From Leucobacter muris (lineage in GTDB: Bacteria; Actinomycetota; Actinomycetes; Actinomycetales; Microbacteriaceae), in assembly GCF_004028235.1 (NCBI RefSeq), contig NZ_CP035037.1, forward strand, positions 1,364,001 through 1,428,000: DNA of 64,000 nucleotides, written 5' to 3'. The position numbers and the translations under genes were made by a program. Positions 30,441 to 37,446 of the stretch are shown here, one piece after another. The stretch's first letter is position 1; the number at the start of each line of letters is the position of its first letter. The notes under the pieces were generated by a model, which saw only the letters and a list, made by a program, of their open reading frames with translations, was not told the origin of the DNA and did no database searches.

Positions 30441-31295
30441 TCACGCGGTGACGTTGGCGCTGTCGCCGCCCGTCGCGGCGAAGCTCGTGCCGCTGACCAT
30501 GCGGGCCTCCTCCGACGCGAGGAACACGACGAGCGGGGCAACGTCGTCGGCTTCCACCCACGGCACCCCCAGGGGCAGCTTCTTGCGCTGCGCCGCCGCT
30601 GCCGCCCGTTCGTCCTGCCCCACGTCGCCGCTCGGCTCGTTGCCGCCGCTGCGGATGATCTGCGCGTAGCGATCCTCGTGCCGCGTGAGCTTCGTATCGA
30701 TCAGGCCGGGGATCACTGCGTTCACGGTGATCCTGTACCGCCCGAGCTCCAGCGCGGCAGACTTCATGAGGCCGAGCAGCCCCCACTTCGACGCCGAGTA
30801 CCCGGAGCCGTCGAGGGTGCCGTGCTGGCCCTGAGTCGATGAGGTGATGATGATGCGCCCGCCGCCGCGCTCCACGAGCAGGGGCGCGGCCGCGCGCAGC
30901 ACGTTCGCGGTGCCGGTGAGGTTGATGTCGATCTGGTCGTCCCAGAGCTCGTCGCTCATCTCGAGCAGCGGGGCGAACCCCTGGATCCCGGCGTTGGCGA
31001 ACACCACGTCGACGCCGCCGAACCGATCCGCGACCTGCGCGAAGCCCTCGCGGACGGCGCGCCTGTCGCGCTGATCGAAGACGACCGGCAGCCACTCGGC
31101 GCCGGCCTCCTCGACGAGCCGACCGGTCTCGGCGAGATCGCCGGGCGTCGCGGGCTCGTAGTCCATCGCGGAACTGGCGGGCGCCGCGATGTCTGCGCCC
31201 GCGATGCGGTACCCGGCTCTGGCGAGTGCGACCGCGGAGGCGCGGCCGATCCCTCTCGCCGCCCCGGTGACCACCGCTACTCGACTCTCGCTCAT
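30441..31295 (-). CDS. Short-chain dehydrogenase/reductase, mycofactocin-coupled-like subgroup
   Basis: A 284-aa Rossmann-fold SDR: TGAARGIGRA cofactor loop, NAGIQG, ITSSTQG serine and YSASK catalytic Tyr/Lys. The D-A-P region followed by PATPGDLAETGRLVEEAG and the long C-terminal insert (YAQIIRSGG) resemble the SDR subgroup that uses mycofactocin-linked nicotinamide. No mycofactocin genes are in this window, so the coupling is only a family inference. GAGGAG lies six bases before the ATG at 31295. Confidence 0.85.
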   Translation of the reverse strand: MSESRVAVVTGAARGIGRASAVALARAGYRIAGADIAAPASSAMDYEPATPGDLAETGRLVEEAGAEWLPVVFDQRDRRAVREGFAQVADRFGGVDVVFANAGIQGFAPLLEMSDELWDDQIDINLTGTANVLRAAAPLLVERGGGRIIITSSTQGQHGTLDGSGYSASKWGLLGLMKSAALELGRYRITVNAVIPGLIDTKLTRHEDRYAQIIRSGGNEPSGDVGQDERAAAAAQRKKLPLGVPWVEADDVAPLVVFLASEEARMVSGTSFAATGGDSANVTA

Positions 31296-31426
31296 CGCCC
31301 GCTCCTCACCTCGCGCTGCTTCCTTCAGCCTAACGAGCGAGCCGTGCGTGTTCCAGCGGGCCTCCGGCGGGTGTATCGGCATGGTTCGGGGCGCCCGGCC
31401 GGTGCGCGTCGAAGCGGAGCGGTGAG

Positions 31427-31464
31427 TGCCCCCGGCAGGATTCGAACCTGCGACCGACGGATTA
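31427..31464 (-). pseudogene. 3' part of a split tRNA-Arg(TCT) gene (left junction, attL)
   Basis: On the minus strand this carries the end of the anticodon stem, the variable loop, the T arm GCAGG-TTCGAAT-CCTGC and the 3' acceptor CGGGGGC plus A73. The 17-nt core CTGCGACC-G-ACGGATTA (31448-31464) recurs at 37308-37324 with one mismatch. Joined to 37325-37359 it gives a complete 73-nt tRNA. Confidence 0.8.
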
Positions 31465-31483
31465 TATGGTTGCAGGTTCGAGT
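31440..31483. repeat. Inverted arms flanking the integration core
   Basis: ATTCGAACCTGCGACC (31440-31455) and GGTTGCAGGTTCGAGT (31468-31483) are complementary at 14 of 16 positions around a 12-bp spacer, the layout expected for the core-type binding sites of a tyrosine recombinase. Confidence 0.6.
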
Positions 31484-31560
31484 GACCGAATCGCGCCGGT
31501 GATCAGCATCTATGACGCTCCCCGTCTGCGCTCCGCCGACCTCGGGTTCGCTGCGAAGGC

Positions 31561-31941
31561 TTGATCGTGGCGACCGTCATCGATTGCGGCAATGACCGGT
31601 ACGTTGCTGGCGACCCCGTCGCCGAACTCGCCGCCGGACGGCACTGGTGTATCGCCTGCTGCGGATCCGGGCTCGACCGCGGTTGGGGCGACGAACTCGA
31701 GATATGCCAGCGTTGCGGTGGCAGGGGTGACGAAGCGTGCCCCGGCCTCGGCTGCTGCGAAAGCGACTTCCAACGTCGCGAGCGGTCGCGAGTCCGCCTC
31801 GCCGCGCTTCGGGATCTCGTGCACGCTGCTGCGTTCCGCGCCGCTGCGCGCGAGGACTATGGCGAAGGTCGCCGACAGCTCGAGCGCTCATGCGCAATAG
31901 CGGATGCCATGCGAGACCTCTTCCTGGAGCAAAACTCCTGA
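31561..31941 (+). CDS. Small protein with a DnaJ-type Cys4 zinc motif
   Basis: A predicted 126-aa protein with two CxxCxGxG units (CIACCGSG and CQRCGGRG) 18 residues apart, the pattern of the DnaJ cysteine-rich zinc finger, then a helical charged tail. There is no J domain. The start is uncertain: TTG at 31561 or GTG at 31567, with only a weak purine run upstream. It is the first gene inside the element, on the same strand as the integrase. Coding is supported mainly by the paired motif. Function unknown. Confidence 0.5.
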   Translation: MIVATVIDCGNDRYVAGDPVAELAAGRHWCIACCGSGLDRGWGDELEICQRCGGRGDEACPGLGCCESDFQRRERSRVRLAALRDLVHAAAFRAAAREDYGEGRRQLERSCAIADAMRDLFLEQNS

Positions 31942-32030
31942 TCCTATCGAAAAACCCTCATTGGCATTATTCGCTAGTCTCCGATTTCACTCAGTGACGT
32001 GTGCCAATCAAATCAGGAGACAATGAAGAC

Positions 32031-32897
32031 ATGGACGACGAGGCTATCCTAGCCTACTGGGCAACCTTTGCCACCGCATGCGGATATCGTAAGCGGACCA
32101 TCAAAGAGCACACCATAAGCCTTCGCGCGACACTGCGCCGCACTGGCAAGAGCATCCTCTCGATGACACGACACGACCTCATCGTGGACCTCGGACGAGA
32201 CAACCTCATGCCCGCCACTCGACAGCGGTACAGGAGCCTTTTCCACGGCTTCTGGACCTGGGTGCAGGATGAAGGATTCCGCCTTGACAATCCCGCGGTG
32301 CGACTCCCGCGAGTACGCGTCATTAAAGCTGAAGCGAACCCAGTCGAAACGGTCGACCTCGAACTGCTCATCAACTCCGGCATCTATGCGAAGACCCGCA
32401 TGTACGTCCTGCTCTATGCCTATCAGTCCTATCGGGCCGTCGAGATCGCAGCAGTGCATGGCGGTCGAAGTATCGACTGGGAGCGTCGTCGGATCCTCTC
32501 TGCCGAAGGCAAGGGTGGGAAAGAGGTGTGGCGCCCAATGCACCCACTCGTGTGGGAGGAGGCGCAGAAGTACCCTCGGGCCGAACTCTGGTTCCCGTCC
32601 CCAAGTGGCAATGGCCACGTCACCGCCAACAATGTCTCGAGAGTTCTCAGCGATGCCATGCGTCGAGCCGGCATCGTCGGACACCGCCCGCACAATCTCA
32701 GAGCGTGGTATGCCACGGAGCTCGGCGAAGCCGGAGCACCAACCGAAGTGATCGCCGCCGGCATGCGTCATTCTGACCTCCAAAGCCTCTCTCGCTATCG
32801 CCGAGTGTCCGACTCCTCGATCGACACATGGCAACGAACCCTCCCGTGGGGTCTGTCCGATAAACGGTGTGTGGGATCCGGCGGTTTTCATTCGTGA
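32031..32897 (+). CDS. Tyrosine recombinase/integrase, C-terminus replaced by IS sequence
   Basis: The product has an N-terminal SAM-like core-binding domain and a catalytic domain in which the expected residues can be placed: Arg in SYRAVEIAA, Lys in EGKGGKEVW, H-x-x-R in HNLR, His in MRHSDL and Tyr nine residues later in SRYRRV. The last 16 codons (from GLSDKRC) lie in the IS256 end, so the native tail is lost but the catalytic set is intact. ATG at 32031 follows AGGAGA; GTG at 32001 is possible. The HNLR arginine is encoded by AGA (32700-32702), a codon read by the tRNA this element splits. Confidence 0.85.
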   Translation: MDDEAILAYWATFATACGYRKRTIKEHTISLRATLRRTGKSILSMTRHDLIVDLGRDNLMPATRQRYRSLFHGFWTWVQDEGFRLDNPAVRLPRVRVIKAEANPVETVDLELLINSGIYAKTRMYVLLYAYQSYRAVEIAAVHGGRSIDWERRRILSAEGKGGKEVWRPMHPLVWEEAQKYPRAELWFPSPSGNGHVTANNVSRVLSDAMRRAGIVGHRPHNLRAWYATELGEAGAPTEVIAAGMRHSDLQSLSRYRRVSDSSIDTWQRTLPWGLSDKRCVGSGGFHS

Positions 32898-34232
32898 GTG
32901 GTTTTCTCGAACCGTCCGGCGAAGGTGATCGCGAACGCGTTCAGCGCGGGCTTCCACCTCATCACCCAGCGTGCCCTTCCGCCGCCAGTCGGGTCAAGCG
33001 ACCGCGTCACGAGGTAGAGACATTTCAGCGCGGCGGCCTCGTTGGGAAAGTGCCCCCGAGCTCTCACGGCGCGCCGATAGCGAGCGTTGATTGACTCGAT
33101 CGCGTTGGTCGTGCAGATCACCCGCCGGATCTCGACGTCATACTCGAGGAACGGCACGAACTCCGCCCAGCTGTTCTTCCAGAGCTGCACGATCGCCGGA
33201 TACCGTCCGCCCCACTCGGCGGCGAACTCCTCGAACCGATCCTTCGCCGCCTGCTCCGACGGGGCCGTGTAGACGGGTTTGAGGGAACGGACGATCGCGT
33301 CGCGGTGTTGCCGCCCGGCGTAGCGGAAGCTGTTGCGGATCAGATGGACGATGCACTGCTGGACGACCGTTTGCTCCCAAGTGGTGTTGATCGCCTCCGG
33401 GAGACCCTTCAGCCCGTCGCAGACCGCGATGAGCACGTCCTCGACACCCCGGTTCTTCAGCTCGGTGAACACCTGCAGCCAGAACCTCGCACCCTCCTGA
33501 CCGTCACCGGCCCAGATGCCGAGGATGTCGCGTTCCCCGTTCACGGTGACGCCCATCACGACATAGAACGGGGTGTTCCTCACCTGCCCGTCACGGACCT
33601 TCACCACGATCGCGTCGACGAAGATCACCGGGTAGAGCGCATCCAACGGCCTGCTCGACCATTCGGCGAGTTCCCCGGCGACCTTCTCGGTGATCCGGCT
33701 GATCGTGTCCTTGGAGACCTTCGCCCCATAGACCTCGTCGAAATGCGCAGCGATCTCACCGGTCGTCAACCCCCGAGCGGAAAGGGACAGAACGATCTGA
33801 TCGATGCCGTCCAGTCGGCGTTTCCGCTTGGGGACGATCACCGGCTCGAACGACCCGTCTCGATCTCGCGGGACTTCGATCTCGACGGGGCCGATCTCTG
33901 TCAGCACCGTCTTGACCCGCGTCCCGTTACGCATGTTCTCGCCGATTGGGGTCCCGCCGTGCTCGTGGCCGAGGTGCTCGGTCAACTCGGCATTCAGCGC
34001 GGTCTCGAGGACGTTCTTCGTGAGCTGGCTGAGCAGGCCGCCCGGCCCCGTCAGGCTCACGCCCTGCTCCTTCGCCTGCGCGAGCAAGCGTTCTGCGAGT
34101 TCTTTCTGATCGATGATCTCCCCGGTCACGGGATCAATCATCTCGTCGTCAACAACGACAGTGGTCGTGTCAGCCACGGCCATCTCCTTTCGGATCAGGC
34201 CGGACCCTCACACACCATTATTCAGACAGTCC
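32850..34232 (-). mobile_element. IS256-family insertion sequence, complete copy
   Basis: A 1383-bp element with imperfect terminal repeats of about 26 bp (GGTCTGTCCGATAAACGG... at the left, GGACTGTCTGAATAATGG... inward from the right). The 8-bp flanks (TCCCGTGG and CGATCGCG) differ, so there is no target duplication, consistent with later rearrangement. It interrupts the integrase 3' end. Confidence 0.85.
32888..34183 (-). CDS. IS256-family (mutator-type) transposase
   Basis: A full-length 431-aa DDE transposase. IFVDAIVVKVRDG supplies the first Asp, the second Asp is in VCDGLKGLPEAI, and the Glu follows in CTTNAIESINARYRR, all within the mutator-family pattern. GAAAGGAG abuts the ATG at 34183; the GTG two codons later (34177) has better spacing and may be the true start. 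The C-terminal 250 residues are identical to the truncated copy at 35702-36451. Confidence 0.93.
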   Translation of the reverse strand: MAVADTTTVVVDDEMIDPVTGEIIDQKELAERLLAQAKEQGVSLTGPGGLLSQLTKNVLETALNAELTEHLGHEHGGTPIGENMRNGTRVKTVLTEIGPVEIEVPRDRDGSFEPVIVPKRKRRLDGIDQIVLSLSARGLTTGEIAAHFDEVYGAKVSKDTISRITEKVAGELAEWSSRPLDALYPVIFVDAIVVKVRDGQVRNTPFYVVMGVTVNGERDILGIWAGDGQEGARFWLQVFTELKNRGVEDVLIAVCDGLKGLPEAINTTWEQTVVQQCIVHLIRNSFRYAGRQHRDAIVRSLKPVYTAPSEQAAKDRFEEFAAEWGGRYPAIVQLWKNSWAEFVPFLEYDVEIRRVICTTNAIESINARYRRAVRARGHFPNEAAALKCLYLVTRSLDPTGGGRARWVMRWKPALNAFAITFAGRFEKTTHE

Positions 34233-34392
34233 CGATCGCGGCTGTGAACTCGATCTCGATCAAGAAGTACGTGCAAGATTCCGACGGCGGCTGGCATGAC
34301 GCGCAGAACGTGGACGACTATCCGACACGATACGCGGGTGACACCGTCCCCTACCGGCTGGTCGTAACCAACACCGGTGACGAGACGCTGAC
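34233..34392 (+). pseudogene. Fragment of a cell-surface repeat protein gene
   Basis: In one frame this reads VNSISIKKYVQDSDGGWHD... and ...PYRLVVTNTGDETLTEL, the start of a DUF11/SpaA-like surface repeat domain. It has no start, is cut on the left by the IS256 end and on the right by the IS3 end, and no other part of such a gene is in the window. It must have come in with, or been trapped between, the insertion sequences. Confidence 0.6.
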
Positions 34393-34441
34393 TGAATTGG
34401 CCTGGTTTGAGTTCCGATCTTTATACAAGGATGGAACTACG

Positions 34442-34756
34442 ATGCCAAGCAAATATGACCCTGAACTTCGCCAGCGCGCACTTCGGATGCTCGCCGAAGC
34501 CCGTCCCGAGCACGAGTCGCTGACCGCGGCCTGCCGACACGTCGGTGGGCTCCTCGGAGTGAGCCCGGAGACGCTGCGCGTGTGGCAGCGCCGCTACGAC
34601 ATCGATACCGGCGCGAAGCCTGGCACCTCGATCGATATGGCCCAGGAGAACCGGCGGTTACGCCGCGAGGTGAGCGAGCTCCGTAAGGCCAACGAGGTAC
34701 TCAAAGCCGCGAGCGTGTTTTTCGCGAAGGAACTCGACCGGCCACGAACGAAATGA
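34442..34756 (+). CDS. IS3-family transposase OrfA
   Basis: A 104-aa HTH protein (KYDPELRQRALRMLAEA, SPETLRVWQRR) with a C-terminal leucine-rich helix (LRREVSELRKANEVLKAAS). It overlaps OrfB by four bases (ATGA), where IS3 elements usually either re-initiate or shift -1 to make OrfAB. Confidence 0.9.
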   Translation: MPSKYDPELRQRALRMLAEARPEHESLTAACRHVGGLLGVSPETLRVWQRRYDIDTGAKPGTSIDMAQENRRLRREVSELRKANEVLKAASVFFAKELDRPRTK

Positions 34757-35664
34757 TCAGATTCATCGACGAGTACCGTGATCGTTTCGGGGTCGAGTTC
34801 CTCTGTCGTACGCTGCGTGCGGCAGTTCGTGGGTTCCTCACCTCCCGCGGATACCGGGCCGCGAAAGCCCGGTCGGCCTCAGCCAGGCAGCTGCGCGACG
34901 AGTTGCTCCTCCCTGAGATCCGGCGGCTCCACGCGAAGCACTATGGCGTGTACGGGCGCCGGAAGATGCATGCCCTGCTGAAGCGTGAGGGGTGGAAGAT
35001 CGGCCGCGACCAGACCGAGCGTCTGATGCGGCTCGCCGGCGTGCGCGGGGTACGGAAATCAAAGCGCGTGTTCACCACACGCCCTAACAAAACGGCGGCA
35101 CTGCCTGCCGATCTCGTCAACCGGAGATTCGCCGCTGACGGGCCGCGCAAGCTCTGGGTGTGCGACGTGACCTACGTCGCCACCTGGTCTGGGTTCGCCT
35201 ATGTCGCGTTCGTCACTGACGTGTACTCGCGCAGAATCGTGGGCTGGAATGTCGCTGCGACGCTGAAATCTGAGGTTCTGCCGATGCAGGCACTCGATAT
35301 GGCTGCGTGGCAATCGGGCGGCAGGCTCGATGGCCTGATCCATCACGCCGATCACGGGTCGAATTACACCGCCATGGTCTATACGGATCGCATTGCGGAA
35401 CTCGGAGCAGTGCCCTCGACCGGGACGGTCGGCGACAGTTTTGACAATGCCATGGCTGAGGCGGTCAACAACCTCTACAAGACCGAACTGATCCGACAGC
35501 AGGGCCCCTGGCGGACGGTTGAGCAGGTCGAACTCGCGACCCTCGAATACGTGTGGTGGTGGAACCATGAGCGCCTTCACGGGGAGCTCGATATGCGTAC
35601 CCCGATCGAGGTCGAGCAGGCCTACTATACTGAGGCCGAGGAACTTCTGTCACCGACAGGTTGA
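34753..35664 (+). CDS. IS3-family transposase OrfB (DDE integrase core)
   Basis: A 303-aa rve-type integrase with HTH_21 (YGVYGRRKMHALLKREG) and the DDE triad in WVCDVTYV, HHADHGSNY and DNAMAEAVN. It appears complete, so this IS may be active. Confidence 0.93.
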   Translation: MIRFIDEYRDRFGVEFLCRTLRAAVRGFLTSRGYRAAKARSASARQLRDELLLPEIRRLHAKHYGVYGRRKMHALLKREGWKIGRDQTERLMRLAGVRGVRKSKRVFTTRPNKTAALPADLVNRRFAADGPRKLWVCDVTYVATWSGFAYVAFVTDVYSRRIVGWNVAATLKSEVLPMQALDMAAWQSGGRLDGLIHHADHGSNYTAMVYTDRIAELGAVPSTGTVGDSFDNAMAEAVNNLYKTELIRQQGPWRTVEQVELATLEYVWWWNHERLHGELDMRTPIEVEQAYYTEAEELLSPTG

Positions 35665-35701
35665 CAGGAAAACCGGTCGGAACTCAAACCAGGCCAATTC
35701 A

Positions 35702-36451
35702 CTCTACCCGGTGATCTTCGTCGACGCGATCGTGGTGAAGGTCCGTGACGGGCAGGTGAGGAACACCCCGTTCTATGTCGTGATGGGCGTCACCGTGAAC
35801 GGGGAACGCGACATCCTCGGCATCTGGGCCGGTGACGGTCAGGAGGGTGCGAGGTTCTGGCTGCAGGTGTTCACCGAGCTGAAGAACCGGGGTGTCGAGG
35901 ACGTGCTCATCGCGGTCTGCGACGGGCTGAAGGGTCTCCCGGAGGCGATCAACACCACTTGGGAGCAAACGGTCGTCCAGCAGTGCATCGTCCATCTGAT
36001 CCGCAACAGCTTCCGCTACGCCGGGCGGCAACACCGCGACGCGATCGTCCGTTCCCTCAAACCCGTCTACACGGCCCCGTCGGAGCAGGCGGCGAAGGAT
36101 CGGTTCGAGGAGTTCGCCGCCGAGTGGGGCGGACGGTATCCGGCGATCGTGCAGCTCTGGAAGAACAGCTGGGCGGAGTTCGTGCCGTTCCTCGAGTATG
36201 ACGTCGAGATCCGGCGGGTGATCTGCACGACCAACGCGATCGAGTCAATCAACGCTCGCTATCGGCGCGCCGTGAGAGCTCGGGGGCACTTTCCCAACGA
36301 GGCCGCCGCGCTGAAATGTCTCTACCTCGTGACGCGGTCGCTTGACCCGACTGGCGGCGGAAGGGCACGCTGGGTGATGAGGTGGAAGCCCGCGCTGAAC
36401 GCGTTCGCGATCACCTTCGCCGGACGGTTCGAGAAAACCACTCACGAATGA
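35702..36451 (+). pseudogene. IS256-family transposase, C-terminal fragment
   Basis: The frame starts in mid-gene at LYPVIFVDAIVV and continues to the normal end FEKTTHE. It keeps the DDE residues but lacks the N-terminal DNA-binding half and any start codon. Not expected to be functional. Confidence 0.9.
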
Positions 36452-36489
36452 AAACCGCCGGATCCCACACACCGTTTATCGGACAGACC
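35702..36489 (+). mobile_element. Truncated second IS256 copy, inverted relative to the first
   Basis: The 788 bp match 32850-33637 in inverse orientation; the encoded residues are identical throughout, and only the 3' half of the transposase gene with its outer terminal repeat remains. The left part was lost where the IS3 now sits. With the first copy it forms a large inverted repeat around 33638-35701. Confidence 0.88.
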
Positions 36490-36695
36490 CGCGTGCTGTG
36501 CGTGAATAGTCAGCAGCTTCGCCGAAACTGAAGCGAAGTCATCGGCAGTTGCGGGGCCTGATCTATCGTATTCAAGGGCGGGCGTGGGAGAATTGGAGAT
36601 CTCGGGTGCTGTGAAATTGCTTCCAGGCGTTTCGGCAGCGCGCGAGATCGTGTCATACTTGCGAGACACGAATGGATGTTCCTTTCTGGGATATC
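36490..36695. other. Element sequence without a recognised gene
   Basis: This stretch begins right after the IS256 terminal repeat. The first bases could encode a 14-codon integrase tail (frame continuing to a TGA at 36529-36531) if the whole IS cluster were removed, but that cannot be confirmed. I see no other gene. Confidence 0.3.
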
Positions 36696-36729
36696 ACGAA
36701 CCCTCGGAGGTGCAACTCCGGGGGTTCGT
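36696..36729. terminator. 14-bp hairpin at the end of the small HTH gene
   Basis: ACGAACCCTCGGAG pairs with CTCCGGGGGTTCGT (one G-T pair) around GTGCAA. It lies seven bases past the stop of the minus-strand HTH gene; a T-rich run follows on the + strand. Confidence 0.65.
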
Positions 36730-36735
36730 TCGTTT

Positions 36736-36927
36736 TCAGGACTGCTTTTCGATCGCGTTGCGAAGGAGGTTGTAGTCGTCCACGCTGAGTCTTGTATCGC
36801 CGTTGAAGCGACGCTGAACCCAACGAGGTGACTTCCCGACCTTGCGCGCCAGGCTCGACCCCGTGAGGCTAGCCTTCTTCGCAAGTTCGCGGAGTTCCCT
36901 AGCTGCGTCATCGTTTGACGTTGGCAT
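36736..36927 (-). CDS. Small HTH protein of the element
   Basis: A 63-aa single helix-turn-helix protein (ELAKKASLTGSSLARKVGKSPRWVQRRFNGDTRLSVDDY), similar in layout to phage repressor/Cro proteins. The minus-strand TACTGT six bases before the ATG suggests a leaderless transcript. It diverges from the HTH gene at 37020 and shares an inverted-repeat operator region with it. Confidence 0.75.
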   Translation of the reverse strand: MPTSNDDAARELRELAKKASLTGSSLARKVGKSPRWVQRRFNGDTRLSVDDYNLLRNAIEKQS

Positions 36928-36933
36928 GGTCCG

Positions 36934-36939
36934 ACAGTA
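36934..36939 (-). promoter_or_regulatory. -10 element of the minus-strand HTH gene
   Basis: TACTGT on the minus strand, six bases before the ATG at 36927. Confidence 0.45.
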
Positions 36940-36946
36940 GCACAAG

Positions 36947-36980
36947 ATTCGATAAGTGGAACTAAGAGGGATTATCGAAT
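36947..36980. promoter_or_regulatory. Operator candidate between the divergent HTH genes
   Basis: ATTCGATAA (36947-36955) and TTATCGAAT (36972-36980) are perfect 9-bp inverted arms, 16 bp apart. They sit just upstream of the -10 of each gene, as in lysogeny-type switches. Confidence 0.6.
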
Positions 36981-37007
36981 CCTGCCCAATGCGGTGAAGA
37001 ATCGCGC

Positions 37008-37013
37008 TACTCT
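37008..37013 (+). promoter_or_regulatory. -10 element of the + strand HTH gene
   Basis: TACTCT, six bases before the ATG at 37020. Confidence 0.5.
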
Positions 37014-37019
37014 GGGCTT

Positions 37020-37325
37020 ATGGGAGAGCCGAAACTTTCGCAGAGCCTGCAGCAGATCGTGTCCGTGCGGGTGAACCACCTGATTTTCATCAATGGTCTG
37101 CAACAGAAGGAACTCGCTCTGCGGCTTGCCATGAGCGCGAGCACTCTGAACAACAAGATCCACGGCAAAGGGAGCTGGGGGCTTGAGGACGCAATCGCAC
37201 TTGGCGAGATCTTCGAGGTCTCGATTGACTACCTAATCGGCAAGGCGCCGATCGAAGCCGCGGTACCCACACAACAGAAAGCCCCCGCGCTTGCGAGGGT
37301 AGAAGATCTGCGACCAACGGATTAG
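37020..37325 (+). CDS. XRE-family HTH regulator of the element
   Basis: A 101-aa protein with an HTH_3 domain (LQQKELALRLAMSASTLNNKIHGKGSWGLEDAIALGEIF, DYLIGK). Its last codons run through the integration core and its stop is inside the tRNA remnant, so the C-terminal tail (about 8 residues) depends on the target site. Likely the immunity or excision regulator of the element, opposite the 36736-36927 gene. Confidence 0.8.
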   Translation: MGEPKLSQSLQQIVSVRVNHLIFINGLQQKELALRLAMSASTLNNKIHGKGSWGLEDAIALGEIFEVSIDYLIGKAPIEAAVPTQQKAPALARVEDLRPTD

Positions 37326-37359
37326 AAGGCCGTTGCTCTATCCACTGAGCTACGGAGGC
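37308..37359 (-). pseudogene. 5' part of a split tRNA-Arg(TCT) gene (right junction, attR)
   Basis: On the minus strand this holds GCCTCCG, the D arm GCTC...GAGC, and the anticodon arm ACGGC-CTTCTAA-TCCGT (anticodon TCT; C31-T39 is a mismatch). After GGTCGCAG the sequence leaves the tRNA: there is no TTCGAAT T loop. A CGGGGGC run lies 24 nt on but the T arm is not restored. Joined to the left fragment the tRNA is complete. Confidence 0.8.
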
Positions 37360-37446
37360 AAGGGTTCCAGCGTAGCGCAGCGGGGCGCGGCCGTGCGCGA
37401 TCGGCCATCGCGGCGGCGGCCGCCGCGGCCGCCCTCCTCGCAGCCG

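Larger units (their letters stand above)
34393..35701 (+). mobile_element. IS3-family insertion sequence
   Basis: A 1309-bp element bounded by perfect 25-bp inverted repeats starting TGAATTGGCCTGGTTTGAG at 34393 and ending with the complement at 35701. The flanks (GAC and CTC) do not match, so no 3-bp target duplication remains. On its right it abuts the transposase gene of the second IS256 copy in mid-codon. Confidence 0.9.
31448..37324. mobile_element. 5.86-kb integrative element inserted in tRNA-Arg(TCT)
   Basis: The ends are the 17-nt cores at 31448-31464 and 37308-37324. Excision between them would remove 5860 bp and restore a canonical tRNA-Arg(TCT). The content is a zinc-ribbon-like gene, a tyrosine integrase next to the left end, nested insertion sequences and a divergent HTH pair near the right end. 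It has no replication or structural genes, so it looks like a small remnant or satellite island. Internal base composition is visibly lower in GC than the flanks outside the IS genes. Confidence 0.75.

Noticed and set aside
30441..31295. Mycofactocin biosynthesis locus
   Set aside because: Only an SDR of the coupled type is present; no precursor peptide or radical SAM maturase is in the window.
31510..31824. Minus-strand frame opposite the zinc-ribbon-like gene
   Set aside because: The paired CxxCxGxG units on the + strand are far better evidence of coding; this frame has none.
32842..34240. 8-bp target duplication around the complete IS256
   Set aside because: The flanks TCCCGTGG and CGATCGCG do not match, nor do they match the flank of the second copy (CGCGTGCT).
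36510..36911. Minus-strand frame of about 130 codons overlapping the small HTH gene
   Set aside because: It has no motif, a poor start, and crosses the strong hairpin at 36696-36729.
37281..37359. Complete tRNA-Arg at the right junction using the CGGGGGC run at 37281-37287
   Set aside because: The acceptor could pair, but 24 nt lie where a 17-nt T arm is needed and there is no TTCRA loop; the run belongs to a small hairpin.
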